A DNA stretch of 17,213 nt from Palsa-1392 sp036493915 (lineage in GTDB: Bacteria > Verrucomicrobiota > Verrucomicrobiia > Chthoniobacterales > UBA10450), in contig DASXPA010000026.1 of NCBI GenBank assembly GCA_036493915.1, positions 1-17,213 of the forward strand, written 5' to 3'. How positions within the stretch are numbered: the first letter of the stretch is position 1; each line of letters begins with the position of its first letter. The notes below the pieces were generated by a model that was not told the origin of the DNA, did no database searches, and saw only the letters and a list, made by a program, of their open reading frames with translations. Positions 7,721 through 14,962 of the stretch are shown in pieces. A program made the translations under genes and the position numbers.

Positions 7721-10096
7721 ATGCAGCGTCCGCTTGATCCACTGCGATTTAAACAAAATCGCTACGAACGGCCTAACCAGGATTGGGTTTGCGGTCACGC
7801 CGCGGAAGGGAACGGTTGTCCGCTTGGACCAGACGCGCGTGGCAATTGCCGTCATACCGGCGAATGCGTGCCGGCAAAAAAGGGCGATCGCTGGACCTGC
7901 ATGCGGAGCGACGCGAACGGCGGCAAGTGCAGCGAAGGTCCCTTGCCTGACGGGGCGTGTACCCATCCAATCCCGCCCTGCCAGCCGCTCCCGTCGATTC
8001 GTCGCTCGCGGGGCAGTCTCGTCTGGCTGTTTATTGCGGTCACGGCCGGCGCGCTCCTCATTTTACTCGGCGCCAGCAGCCTCCGCCAGCGCTGGACTGA
8101 TCCCGGCGACCTAACGAACGATCACGCGACGTCCGCGGCGAAGTGCAGCGACTGTCACGCGGTCGATGGCGCCGGCGGCGTCACGCTCGCTTCCTTCATT
8201 ACTCCGGAAAAAAGCCGGCTTGCGGACAGCCAGCTTTGCTTGAAATGCCACCACGATCTCGGCGATCATCCGCTCGAACCGCACAGCGTTGCGCCGACGC
8301 GACTCATCGCTCTGCAGAAGGACATCGAATCGGCGCCAGGAAAGCGGCGCTCTTCGGAGTCACTTCTCCTCCAGGCCAGTCACAGCATCAATCCGATCCG
8401 CGCCGACACCGGTCAGCTCGCCTGCATGACCTGCCACCAGGAGCACCACGGCCGAACCTTCAATCTTAAAGTGCTCTCCAATGCTCAATGCCAGAGCTGC
8501 CACTCGCTCCAGTTCGCCAGCTTTAAAACGGGTCACCCCGATTTCACGAACTATCCCTACCGCGGGCGCACGCCGATCTTTTTCGATCACGCCAGCCATC
8601 TGCGGGATCATTTCCCAGCCATGAAAGCGAAGGCCCCCGGCAGTTGCCAGGATTGCCATGTGCCGGATCCGGCGGGGCGTTTCATGAAAGTAAAAAGCTT
8701 CAGCCAGACCTGCGCCGCCTGCCATGAACCGCAGATCGAAGGCGAGGGCATGACGACGAAAGGCGTCGCCTTCTTTACCGTTCCCGGACTCGACGCCGAG
8801 ACACTCGCGAGCAAGGCGATCAGCGTCGGCGAATGGCCGAAATTCGCCGACGGCAAGATCACGCCGTTCATGGAACTGCTCCTCCGCCGACAGCCGGCGA
8901 TGCGCGATGTGCTCGACAAGTTGCACAGCGTCGATCTGCTCGACCTGACGAAAGCGACCCCCGAGCAGATCGTGGCGGCGGAGAAATTTGCCTGGGGCGT
9001 GAAGGAGTTGCTCTTCCACCTCGTCGTTAACGGGCAGGCCTATTTGCGCACCGATCTCAAGGGTGAAATCGCACCGGCCGGGATCGAGATTTCGCGTTCC
9101 ACATTTCTCGCCGCGCAAAAGGATTGGATGCCGCACCTGCTCGAGGAGGTGCCGAACCATGAAAACGGAATCAAGCCGCCGCTGCCGGAACGCCTCAAAC
9201 CCAAGCCCACGCCCACACCCGCTTCGCCTGACGAAAAGCCAGCAAGCGGCGCCGACCAATCCCTGCTCGGTGGCGAGGATCTCACCGCAACGCCGACACC
9301 CTCGGCGTCGCCTGCGTCGGGCTCGGAAGGGGATTTGTTAGGCGGCGGCAATGGAGATCTCACAGCACCGACGCCTACGCCTTCCCCCGCCGCTGGCGGG
9401 AATGAAGGCCTGACGAGTGGCGGCGATCTCCTCTCCGGCGGTGGAGCGACCAACGCTGCGCCTTCCGCGACGCCCGCTGCGACTCCTGCAGTGGAGCCCA
9501 AGCCTGCGGAAGAATGGGTCGCAGCCGGCGGTTGGTACCGGCCTCAGGACAGTTTTACGATTTATTATCGCCCGGCCGACCATGCGGATCCGTTTCTCGT
9601 CGCCTGGCTGAACACGGCCGCAAAATCCGCCAGTCCTTCGGCGCCGCCCAGCGTGCAGAGCGTTTTTCGCCAGATCGCCGATCCGCAATCCGCTGGCGTT
9701 TGCATGAAATGCCACACCGTCGATTCTAGTGGCCATACGGTCGCGGTGCAATGGTTGCCTAACGAATCGCTTCCGCACAAGAAAGGCTTTACCACCTTCC
9801 GGCACACGACCCACCTCAGTCTCTTCGGAAACACCGCCTGCGAAACCTGTCATTCGCTCAATCCGAAAGCGGAATACGCGAAATACTTTTCCGGTCCGGA
9901 GGAAGCGGTCGCCGAGGGCGAACCGAGTCATTTCCAAAGCAATTTCGCGCCGCTGTCGAAGACCCTTTGCGTTCAATGTCATCAACCGAAAGTCGCCGGC
10001 GATTCCTGTTTGCTTTGCCATCGCTATCATGCGGGCGCTCCGGGAGGCGAGATCGCTGAGCGCAACTCGTTGCGGCCATTGTTAGGCAAAAAATAG
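7721..10096 (+). CDS. Membrane-anchored decahaem cytochrome with N-terminal 8-Cys cytoplasmic domain
   Basis: The 791-residue product has three parts. First is an N-terminal cysteine-rich region with C24, C33, C43, C49, C60, C70, C80 and C87 and repeated Gly/Pro motifs (CPLGP, SEGPLPDG). Basic residues (RRSRG) then precede one transmembrane helix (about 99-121), placing the N-terminus in the cytoplasm. Ten haem c sites follow: 142, 173, 235, 257, 309 and 331 (six), then after a linker 661, 707, 750 and 763 (four). The linker (about 490-596) is rich in TPTP/Gly/Ser and contains repeated DLL/GG motifs. The start codon abuts the upstream stop, with GGGGAG 7-8 nt before ATG. It should receive electrons from the di-haem b protein and pass them to periplasmic cytochromes, or the reverse. 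The Cys-rich domain could bind FeS or zinc. Haem and topology calls sure; partners inferred. Confidence 0.85.
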   Translation: MQRPLDPLRFKQNRYERPNQDWVCGHAAEGNGCPLGPDARGNCRHTGECVPAKKGDRWTCMRSDANGGKCSEGPLPDGACTHPIPPCQPLPSIRRSRGSLVWLFIAVTAGALLILLGASSLRQRWTDPGDLTNDHATSAAKCSDCHAVDGAGGVTLASFITPEKSRLADSQLCLKCHHDLGDHPLEPHSVAPTRLIALQKDIESAPGKRRSSESLLLQASHSINPIRADTGQLACMTCHQEHHGRTFNLKVLSNAQCQSCHSLQFASFKTGHPDFTNYPYRGRTPIFFDHASHLRDHFPAMKAKAPGSCQDCHVPDPAGRFMKVKSFSQTCAACHEPQIEGEGMTTKGVAFFTVPGLDAETLASKAISVGEWPKFADGKITPFMELLLRRQPAMRDVLDKLHSVDLLDLTKATPEQIVAAEKFAWGVKELLFHLVVNGQAYLRTDLKGEIAPAGIEISRSTFLAAQKDWMPHLLEEVPNHENGIKPPLPERLKPKPTPTPASPDEKPASGADQSLLGGEDLTATPTPSASPASGSEGDLLGGGNGDLTAPTPTPSPAAGGNEGLTSGGDLLSGGGATNAAPSATPAATPAVEPKPAEEWVAAGGWYRPQDSFTIYYRPADHADPFLVAWLNTAAKSASPSAPPSVQSVFRQIADPQSAGVCMKCHTVDSSGHTVAVQWLPNESLPHKKGFTTFRHTTHLSLFGNTACETCHSLNPKAEYAKYFSGPEEAVAEGEPSHFQSNFAPLSKTLCVQCHQPKVAGDSCLLCHRYHAGAPGGEIAERNSLRPLLGKK

Positions 10097-10124
10097 CTTC
10101 GCCCGACTGCGAGGTTTTGCTAAT

Positions 10125-10151
10125 ACCGGACTGGTTCGTCGGCCGGTTTTT
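10125..10151 (+). terminator. Possible weak terminator after decahaem gene
   Basis: About 30 nt past the stop, ACCG-GAC (10125-10131) can pair with GTC (10138-10140) and CGGT (10144-10147), leaving a 3-nt bulge and a 6-nt loop. A run of five T (10147-10151) overlaps and follows the stem. The position suits an operon end, but the stem is short and bulged. Confidence 0.35.
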
Positions 10152-10220
10152 CGCTGAGGAACCGAAAGTAAAGCTTCCCAAAAAAGCGCCGAGCGTGCTA
10201 TAACTGCAATAACGTCTGTA

Positions 10221-10664
10221 ATGAATGCACTTTCTTCTTTCCGCCGTTCATTTGCTCTCCTCCTTCTCCTCGCCCTCAGTTTGGGTGCTTGTCGGCGACA
10301 GGTCACCCTCGTCCCGGCAGACAACGATCTCGTGGTCTTGAACGGTTGCGTCATTTCCGCCTGCAACTATCTCGCGGTCGTGAAGACGCAGCACAGCCTC
10401 GACCGCAATTTTTGGGCGAGGATTTTGCTCGTCCGTTACAAGAATCATCCCGCTGGTCACGCCTACTGCGTCTGGGAAACCGACGGCACAATCTACGGCT
10501 ACGATCGCAACGCCGGGTCCTTCCCGATTCCGATTTACACGCGTGAGCCGGAGGCGATCGCGTCGATTCTGGCAGAGGGTCTGTCGAAGGTGCTGAAGGA
10601 GCGATTGCTCGTGGCTCAGGCGGAATTTGTCGAGCCGACGAAAAGCAAGCTTTATACGTTTTAG
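10221..10664 (+). CDS. Small lipoprotein with possible Cys-His-Asp hydrolase-like residues
   Basis: The 147-residue product has a lipoprotein signal (hydrophobic run, then the lipobox LGAC with C24). The mature part has NGCVISACN (C43, C48), GHAYCVWE (H80, C82) and YGYDRNAG (D95). The order Cys, His, Asp with an aromatic after His-Ala resembles papain-fold cysteine peptidases and transglutaminase-like proteins, but the protein is short and I cannot assign a family. It starts 124 nt after the decahaem gene; TATAAC (10199-10204) could be a -10 box of its own promoter, so it may not belong to the redox operon. A maturation or accessory role for the cytochromes is only a guess. The gene call is good (signal, codon use); the function is open. 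Confidence 0.65.
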   Translation: MNALSSFRRSFALLLLLALSLGACRRQVTLVPADNDLVVLNGCVISACNYLAVVKTQHSLDRNFWARILLVRYKNHPAGHAYCVWETDGTIYGYDRNAGSFPIPIYTREPEAIASILAEGLSKVLKERLLVAQAEFVEPTKSKLYTF

Positions 10665-10692
10665 CGCGAACTGCTCTTCCCTGTTCTTGGAG

Positions 10693-10720
10693 AAAAAAGC
10701 GCGACCATTGCTGGTCGCGC
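10693..10720 (-). terminator. Rho-independent terminator oriented to the minus strand
   Basis: GCGCGACCA (10699-10707) and TGGTCGCGC (10712-10720) form a perfect 9-bp stem with a 4-nt loop. The six A at 10693-10698 become a six-U tract right after the stem when read on the minus strand. There is no T-run on the plus side, so it is a poor terminator for the lipoprotein gene that ends 35 nt upstream. No minus-strand gene is evident within 1 kb upstream of it. Confidence 0.6.
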
Positions 10721-10925
10721 CGCGGAGGCTCAGGAATGGATTAATGCAGTATTGGATTCCTAGCCCGCACTTTCTTTTCAGCAGCGCCCGTGCCAAGCCG
10801 TTGGCGGGATGTGATTGGTTAGGGTTAACAAGTGACGCGATTATCCGAGCAAGTGCGATCGGGCTGTGATTCTGCTGCTGCACGAACAGAGTACGATTTT
10901 CCTCGGCACGGAAATCGGTTGCCGC

Positions 10926-10957
10926 TTGCCGTGGTTTTGCTTGATTAACCGCGGCAA
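10926..10957. promoter_or_regulatory. Long hairpin upstream of PepSY gene
   Basis: TTGCCGTGGTT (10926-10936) pairs with AACCGCGGCAA (10947-10957): 11 pairs including one G-T wobble, around a 10-nt loop. It ends 18 nt before the PepSY start codon, so it may be a leader structure, an operator or part of an unseen RNA. There is no T-run to make it a terminator on the plus strand. Confidence 0.4.
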
Positions 10958-10975
10958 AAGTTCCTTCATGGTCCG

Positions 10976-11263
10976 ATGAAGCTGATCTCGCTCGCGCTTG
11001 TCTCGGTTCTTCTTTTCTGCGCGCCTCTGCAGGCCAGCGCGCTTAAACCTCCGAGCCATGCCAAGATCACCAGAAATGAAGCCGAGCACATCGCGTTAAA
11101 GAAATTTCCGGGTGCGCACGTAACCTCCGCGAAGCTCGAAAAGATGCAGGGGAAGCTTGTGTGGACGGTCGAGATCGCGAGAGAAAAAACCGAATCGCCG
11201 ATTCGCGTCGAAGTCGACGCCATGACCGGCCGCATTTCGTCAGCCGGCGATAAAAAGCCATAA
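10976..11263 (+). CDS. Secreted PepSY-domain protein
   Basis: The 95-residue product has a signal peptide (about 1-22, MKLISLALVSVLLFCAPLQASA). One PepSY domain follows: ITRNEAEHIALKKFPG, then a central strand ending KLVWTVEIAR, then IRVEVDAMTGRI, the typical ending of this fold. PepSY proteins are small exported modules often linked to protease inhibition or cell-envelope redox systems; the target here is unknown. It stands alone between structured intergenic regions, with no clear ribosome binding site before ATG 10976. The length is normal for a single-domain PepSY protein. Confidence 0.82.
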   Translation: MKLISLALVSVLLFCAPLQASALKPPSHAKITRNEAEHIALKKFPGAHVTSAKLEKMQGKLVWTVEIAREKTESPIRVEVDAMTGRISSAGDKKP

Positions 11264-11422
11264 CGATCCGCCGATTGGTTAGGGCCTAACGACTTCGATC
11301 TTGTAGCGTGCGCTGTTCCTCAGCGCAGCCTATTTGCTGATAGGCAGTGATGCTATGGGCTGATCGCAAAGTCGGTCCGCTCGTTTCCGGCCCAACGAAG
11401 TCCGCCCTCTCAAATCCGCCTC
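11264..11422. repeat. Palindrome-rich spacer: paired motif, REP-like hairpin and second hairpin
   Basis: This convergent spacer lies between the PepSY and msrA gene ends. GTTAGG-G-CCTAAC (11278-11290) places the dispersed motif core against its own complement, giving a 6-bp stem. A REP-like unit follows: GTAG 11303-11306, then TGCGCTG/CAGCGCA (11309-11315/11321-11327) with a 5-nt loop. A third hairpin is GCCTAT/ATAGGC (11328-11333/11340-11345) with a 6-nt loop. Any of these may act in bidirectional termination. None has a classic U-tract. Confidence 0.6.
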
Positions 11423-12016
11423 CTACTTCCCCCAGATCCGCTGCAGATAATCGACGCGGCCCGAACCCACATGGTAGGCTTCAAACGCCTCAGGATTCTT
11501 CAGATAATATTTTTGGTGATACTCCTCGGCGGGATAAAACGGTTGGCGCGGCAGAATCTCGGTCACGATCGGTTTGTCGAAGCGGCCCGATTTGGCGAGC
11601 TTCTCCTTCGACGCTTCGGCTTCCTTTTTCTCCTCGCCGTTGCCGTAATAAATCGCCGCCTGATAGGAAAGGCCGATGTCGTGAAACTGCCCATCGGCCT
11701 GTGTTGGGTTGATGTTGTGCCAGAAAATATCGAGCAACTGATCGTAGGAGATTTGCGTCGGATCGTAGGTCACTTCGATCGACTCGCGGTGCTGCGTTTT
11801 GTGTGCGGAGACGAGATTGTAATTCGCCGTCTCCTTCTTCCCGCCGGTGTAGCCGACGACCGTTTTCGTGACGCCTTTGGTATGGTCGAACGGCGGCTGC
11901 ATGCACCAGAAACAACCGCCGGCGAAAATCGCTGTCCGGCTTTCTGCTTGTACGGTGATCGCGCCCATGGTGAAGACAAGGCCGAGGGTGAGATTCGCGA
12001 AAATTTTGTGCATCAT
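11423..12016 (-). CDS. msrA: Exported peptide-methionine (S)-S-oxide reductase A
   Basis: The 197-residue MsrA reduces methionine-S-sulfoxide in proteins. The catalytic motif GGCFWCMQPPF is at 33-43 (nucleophile C35). Other family blocks include VVGYTGG, HTKGVTKT, HRESIEVTYDP, FWHNINPTQADGQ, DIGLSYQAAIYY and FYPAEEYHQKYY. An N-terminal signal peptide (about 1-24, ending VQA) indicates export, so the substrates are probably periplasmic or envelope proteins. The only other cysteine is C38 in the same CFWC motif; the C-terminal resolving cysteine of E. coli-type MsrA is absent, so C38 or an external reductant must resolve. Two adjacent ATG codons (12016 and 12013) could start it. It is divergent from trmB with 16 nt between start codons. 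Confidence 0.95.
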   Translation of the reverse strand: MMHKIFANLTLGLVFTMGAITVQAESRTAIFAGGCFWCMQPPFDHTKGVTKTVVGYTGGKKETANYNLVSAHKTQHRESIEVTYDPTQISYDQLLDIFWHNINPTQADGQFHDIGLSYQAAIYYGNGEEKKEAEASKEKLAKSGRFDKPIVTEILPRQPFYPAEEYHQKYYLKNPEAFEAYHVGSGRVDYLQRIWGK

Positions 12017-12032
12017 GGCGAGCTAAGAGTCG

Positions 12033-12626
12033 ATGAAGGATGCGATTATTCCAGACCTTGAGCTGATCCCGGAAAACTACTTCGCGCCGCTCAATCTTGC
12101 GCAAGTCTTCCCGCGCGCCGCCCCGCTCGAAGTCGATCTCGGCTGCGGTGACGGCACTTTTCTCGTCGCGCTGGCGGCGAAATTTCCCGACCGCAACTTC
12201 CTCGGGCTCGAACGCTTACTCGGTCGGGTGCGGAGCGCCTGCGGAAAAGCCGCGCGGGCAAAGTTGCCTAACGTTCGCCTATTGCGGATCGAATCCTCCT
12301 ATGCCGTTGAATGTCTGTTTCCGCCCGCTTCGGTCGCGGTTGGTCACCTGTTGTTTCCCGATCCCTGGCCGAAAAAACGGCATCACCGCCGTCGCATCAT
12401 CACGGCCGAGTTCGTTGCCGCGATGCATCGGATCCTCGCGCCGCAAGGACGCTTTCGAATTGCGACCGATCAAAAGGATTACTTCGAAGCGATCCGCGCG
12501 CTCATTTCGCCGGCAGCTTTTCGCGAGGGAAGGGGCAGCGCCGATTTTCCCCTAACGACTTTCGAAAAGCATTTTGTTAGGCAGGGAGCTCCGATCTATC
12601 GGCTCGAACTGGTGAAAGTTTCGTGA
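12033..12626 (+). CDS. trmB: tRNA (guanine-N7-)-methyltransferase
   Basis: The 197-residue cytoplasmic SAM-dependent enzyme forms m7G46 in tRNA. The SAM-binding motif VDLGCGDGTFL is at 34-44 and FLGLER at 56-61. The family signature FPDPWPKKRHHRRRI lies at 108-122, with ATDQKDYFE (144-152) and TTFEKHFVRQG (175-185) near the C-terminus. It is slightly shorter than many TrmB proteins because the N-terminal extension is small. The start codon is only 16 nt from that of msrA, so its promoter must lie within the msrA coding region. Its 3' end overlaps the comEC 3' end by 31 nt in convergent orientation. Confidence 0.95.
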   Translation: MKDAIIPDLELIPENYFAPLNLAQVFPRAAPLEVDLGCGDGTFLVALAAKFPDRNFLGLERLLGRVRSACGKAARAKLPNVRLLRIESSYAVECLFPPASVAVGHLLFPDPWPKKRHHRRRIITAEFVAAMHRILAPQGRFRIATDQKDYFEAIRALISPAAFREGRGSADFPLTTFEKHFVRQGAPIYRLELVKVS

Positions 12627-14878
12627 GTGAGAAATGCTGTCGCCCGCCAACGATCGCGAAAGAAATCCAGGCGCACCGCGCCGGTTTCGTCCTCGCGGAA
12701 GAGCTTGATCCCGCGAGCGCGGATCATCGCGGCCCATTCGTCCGAGACGCGTTCGCGGGTCGGAAAATCGACGGAGCTCGCGATGACAAGTTGCGGCTGA
12801 ACCGCAGCGAGAAAAGCTTCAGAGCCGGATTCGCCGGAATAGTGCCGGCCTTTGATCAAGACGTCGCTTCGCAGTTCGTTAGGCTGACGCAGCAACGCGG
12901 CTTCCGTTTTCGCGCCGCTGTCGGAAACAAGCAGGACGCGAAAGTTGCCGTCGATCTCGAGTTGAACGACGAGCGCTTCGTCATCGGCGGCTTTCGCTTT
13001 GAAGTTTGGCGGCGGAAAGAGAACACGAGCGACGATCTGCGGCGCGATAGAAATTGAACTCCCACCAGCAAGCAGTTCCCGATGCGGCAGCCTAACGATA
13101 AGGGAATGATGCACCCGCGAGCGATCGGGTGCGGCGTTGTCGAGGACGCGACGCGGCTTAAATTCCTCGAGCAACCCTGCCGCCCCGCCGAGGTGGAGCG
13201 AGTCGCCGTGACTTAGGAGCAAACCGTTAAGACGATCGATCCCGCGGGAGTGCAAATAGTCGCGGAAGAAGCGTTCGTAATCGCGCAGACTTCCCGTGTC
13301 CAAAAGCCAGTCCGCACCATCCGCACGCAAGTGCACGGCCGCGCCGGCGCCGGCATCGAGCACGGTAATTTCCGCACGCGCGCCGCTCGGCCAATGCGGC
13401 CGCTCGACGTAAAGATGGCCGCCAGGCAGCTGCGACATCATCTGCACGAGTGCGAGGACGATGTGCGACAAGCTCCAGTTCGCGTTGTTGAAAAGGACGG
13501 AGAGCGTCCCCGAAAATGGCGCCGCGAGGAGCGACATCATCGCGACGGCGAGAATGCAAAACGCGATTGGCACGACCACGAGATTTGCGAGCAGCGAGAT
13601 CGGCGTGATCAGATAGAAATACCAAACGATAAGAAGCAGCGATCCGATCCAGGCCGCCGCGGAAACCGAAACACCGCGCGCCACCCACGAACAGCAACTT
13701 TCACCAAAACGGCGGCTTCGACTCACCAGACTGCGCGGCAGAAACGGATCGGTCGCGCTCAATCGCAGAAGCGGTTCAAGAATTTTGTTCTGACAAACAA
13801 GGATTGCCGCGACGACCGCGAAGGAGAGTTGGAAACCGGCCGCGAAAAGCTGGTTCGGATCCCAGGCGAGAATGAGGACCGCGGCGGCCGCGAGGCTGTT
13901 CAGCGCGAGCACGCGGCGCTCGAAGAAAATTCCGCCTAACAAGACCGCGGCCATCGTCGCGGCGCGCAGGCTGGAGACGTGCAAACCGGTGATCGCGGAA
14001 TAAAAAAAGAGAAATGGAATAATGATCGCGGCGGCGGTCTTGCGAGGAAGACGCGCGAGCCGGCCGAGAATCCAAAGTAGCTGGGCGATGATCCCGACGT
14101 GCAGGCCGGCAACGGCGAAAAGATGGAGCGTGCCGGTTTGCTGGAAGGGCTGCTCGATGTCGCTCGGCGTTTCATGGCGCAGGCCGAGCGCCATCCCGTC
14201 GATCAGCCCGCAAACATCGGGCGAATTCTCGAGTCCATGCGTCAAGGTTGCTTGCAGCCACTCCCGCGATCGCGCCGCGAGCCGAAGAACCAGATTGCCG
14301 CCGCTGCTTTTGAGAATCGTCCCGTCCTCGGCATAACGAGCAAAGATGGAGTCATAAATATCTTGTCGGGCGAGATAGGTGCGCATATCGAAAGCGCCGG
14401 GATTTCGGGTCGGCGGGATTGTTTCTGCCATTCCCGTGAGGCGAATTTCGTCGCCCAACTCCGGCGCGCATTTCCAACGGACGCGAACCGTGGCGTGAGA
14501 CAGTTGCTCGCTGCCGCCGATCTCGATCGCGTTGAGGCGCAGAAGAAAGCTGACAAAGTTCCCGGTGCCGGCTTTGGGTTCAGTCAGCACCTCGCCAGTC
14601 ACCGTCACCTGCCGGGGGCGCTCGCCTAATTTTTTCGCCAAGCGTCGCCCCGGCGCCGTCTCTTGCTGCGTTACATGCAAGACGAAAAAAGCGGCGGCGA
14701 CGAGAAAGAGCGTCAGCTGAGTCCGCGGTCGCCAGAGACTAACGAGAGCGAGGATTCCCAAAACCACGAACGAAATGCCCCCGAGGGCAGGCGCCATCCA
14801 CTCCGCTGCGAGAATGCCGACGGTCGCGGTCAGAGCGATGGCGACGAACGGTTGGCGCGGCTTTCCGGGAGGATTCAT
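12596..14878 (-). CDS. comEC: ComEC/Rec2-family competence DNA channel with altered metallo-beta-lactamase domain
   Basis: The 760-residue protein (from Met at 14878; an upstream Met at 14920 adds 14 basic residues) transports single-stranded DNA across the inner membrane in natural competence. In order: N-terminal hydrophobic helices, an OB-fold-like region (about 85-190), the competence membrane domain with the hallmark TGTLHLFAVAGLHVG (248-262) and many helices to about 480, and a C-terminal metallo-beta-lactamase-like domain (about 500-750). In that domain the usual DVGQGDA is DAGAGAA (508-514), SHxDxDH is SHGDSLH (556-562) and HHGS is RHYS (678-681), so several expected metal ligands are missing. 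The family assignment is firm; nuclease activity is doubtful. It is divergent from the following hydrolase gene. Confidence 0.92.
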   Translation of the reverse strand: MNPPGKPRQPFVAIALTATVGILAAEWMAPALGGISFVVLGILALVSLWRPRTQLTLFLVAAAFFVLHVTQQETAPGRRLAKKLGERPRQVTVTGEVLTEPKAGTGNFVSFLLRLNAIEIGGSEQLSHATVRVRWKCAPELGDEIRLTGMAETIPPTRNPGAFDMRTYLARQDIYDSIFARYAEDGTILKSSGGNLVLRLAARSREWLQATLTHGLENSPDVCGLIDGMALGLRHETPSDIEQPFQQTGTLHLFAVAGLHVGIIAQLLWILGRLARLPRKTAAAIIIPFLFFYSAITGLHVSSLRAATMAAVLLGGIFFERRVLALNSLAAAAVLILAWDPNQLFAAGFQLSFAVVAAILVCQNKILEPLLRLSATDPFLPRSLVSRSRRFGESCCSWVARGVSVSAAAWIGSLLLIVWYFYLITPISLLANLVVVPIAFCILAVAMMSLLAAPFSGTLSVLFNNANWSLSHIVLALVQMMSQLPGGHLYVERPHWPSGARAEITVLDAGAGAAVHLRADGADWLLDTGSLRDYERFFRDYLHSRGIDRLNGLLLSHGDSLHLGGAAGLLEEFKPRRVLDNAAPDRSRVHHSLIVRLPHRELLAGGSSISIAPQIVARVLFPPPNFKAKAADDEALVVQLEIDGNFRVLLVSDSGAKTEAALLRQPNELRSDVLIKGRHYSGESGSEAFLAAVQPQLVIASSVDFPTRERVSDEWAAMIRARGIKLFREDETGAVRLDFFRDRWRATAFLTHETFTSSSR

Positions 14879-14962
14879 GGGGGTGGGGAAAGTCGTTAGG
14901 CGGGAATCCCGGCGTCGCAAATCAATTGCTTCACCCGGCTTAGTTTATATGCTTGGCCGACC

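Larger units (their letters stand above)
10665..10975. other. 311-base intergenic region with several hairpins, no convincing gene
   Basis: No ORF here looks like a real protein. It holds a 9-bp GC-rich hairpin next to an A-run (10693-10720), an inverted repeat AGGAAT/ATTCCT (10732-10737/10756-10761), a GATTGGTTAGGG repeat (10813-10824) that recurs at 11273-11284, and an 11-bp near-perfect hairpin just before the PepSY gene (10926-10957). The combination is compatible with one or more non-coding transcripts or leader regions, but I cannot identify a known RNA family. Confidence 0.6.

Noticed and set aside
8360..9259. A 299-codon minus-strand frame inside the decahaem gene
   Set aside because: Antisense shadow; the plus strand carries the haem motifs.
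10248..10883. A 211-codon minus-strand frame across the lipoprotein gene
   Set aside because: It runs through a minus-strand terminator hairpin and is antisense to a better gene.
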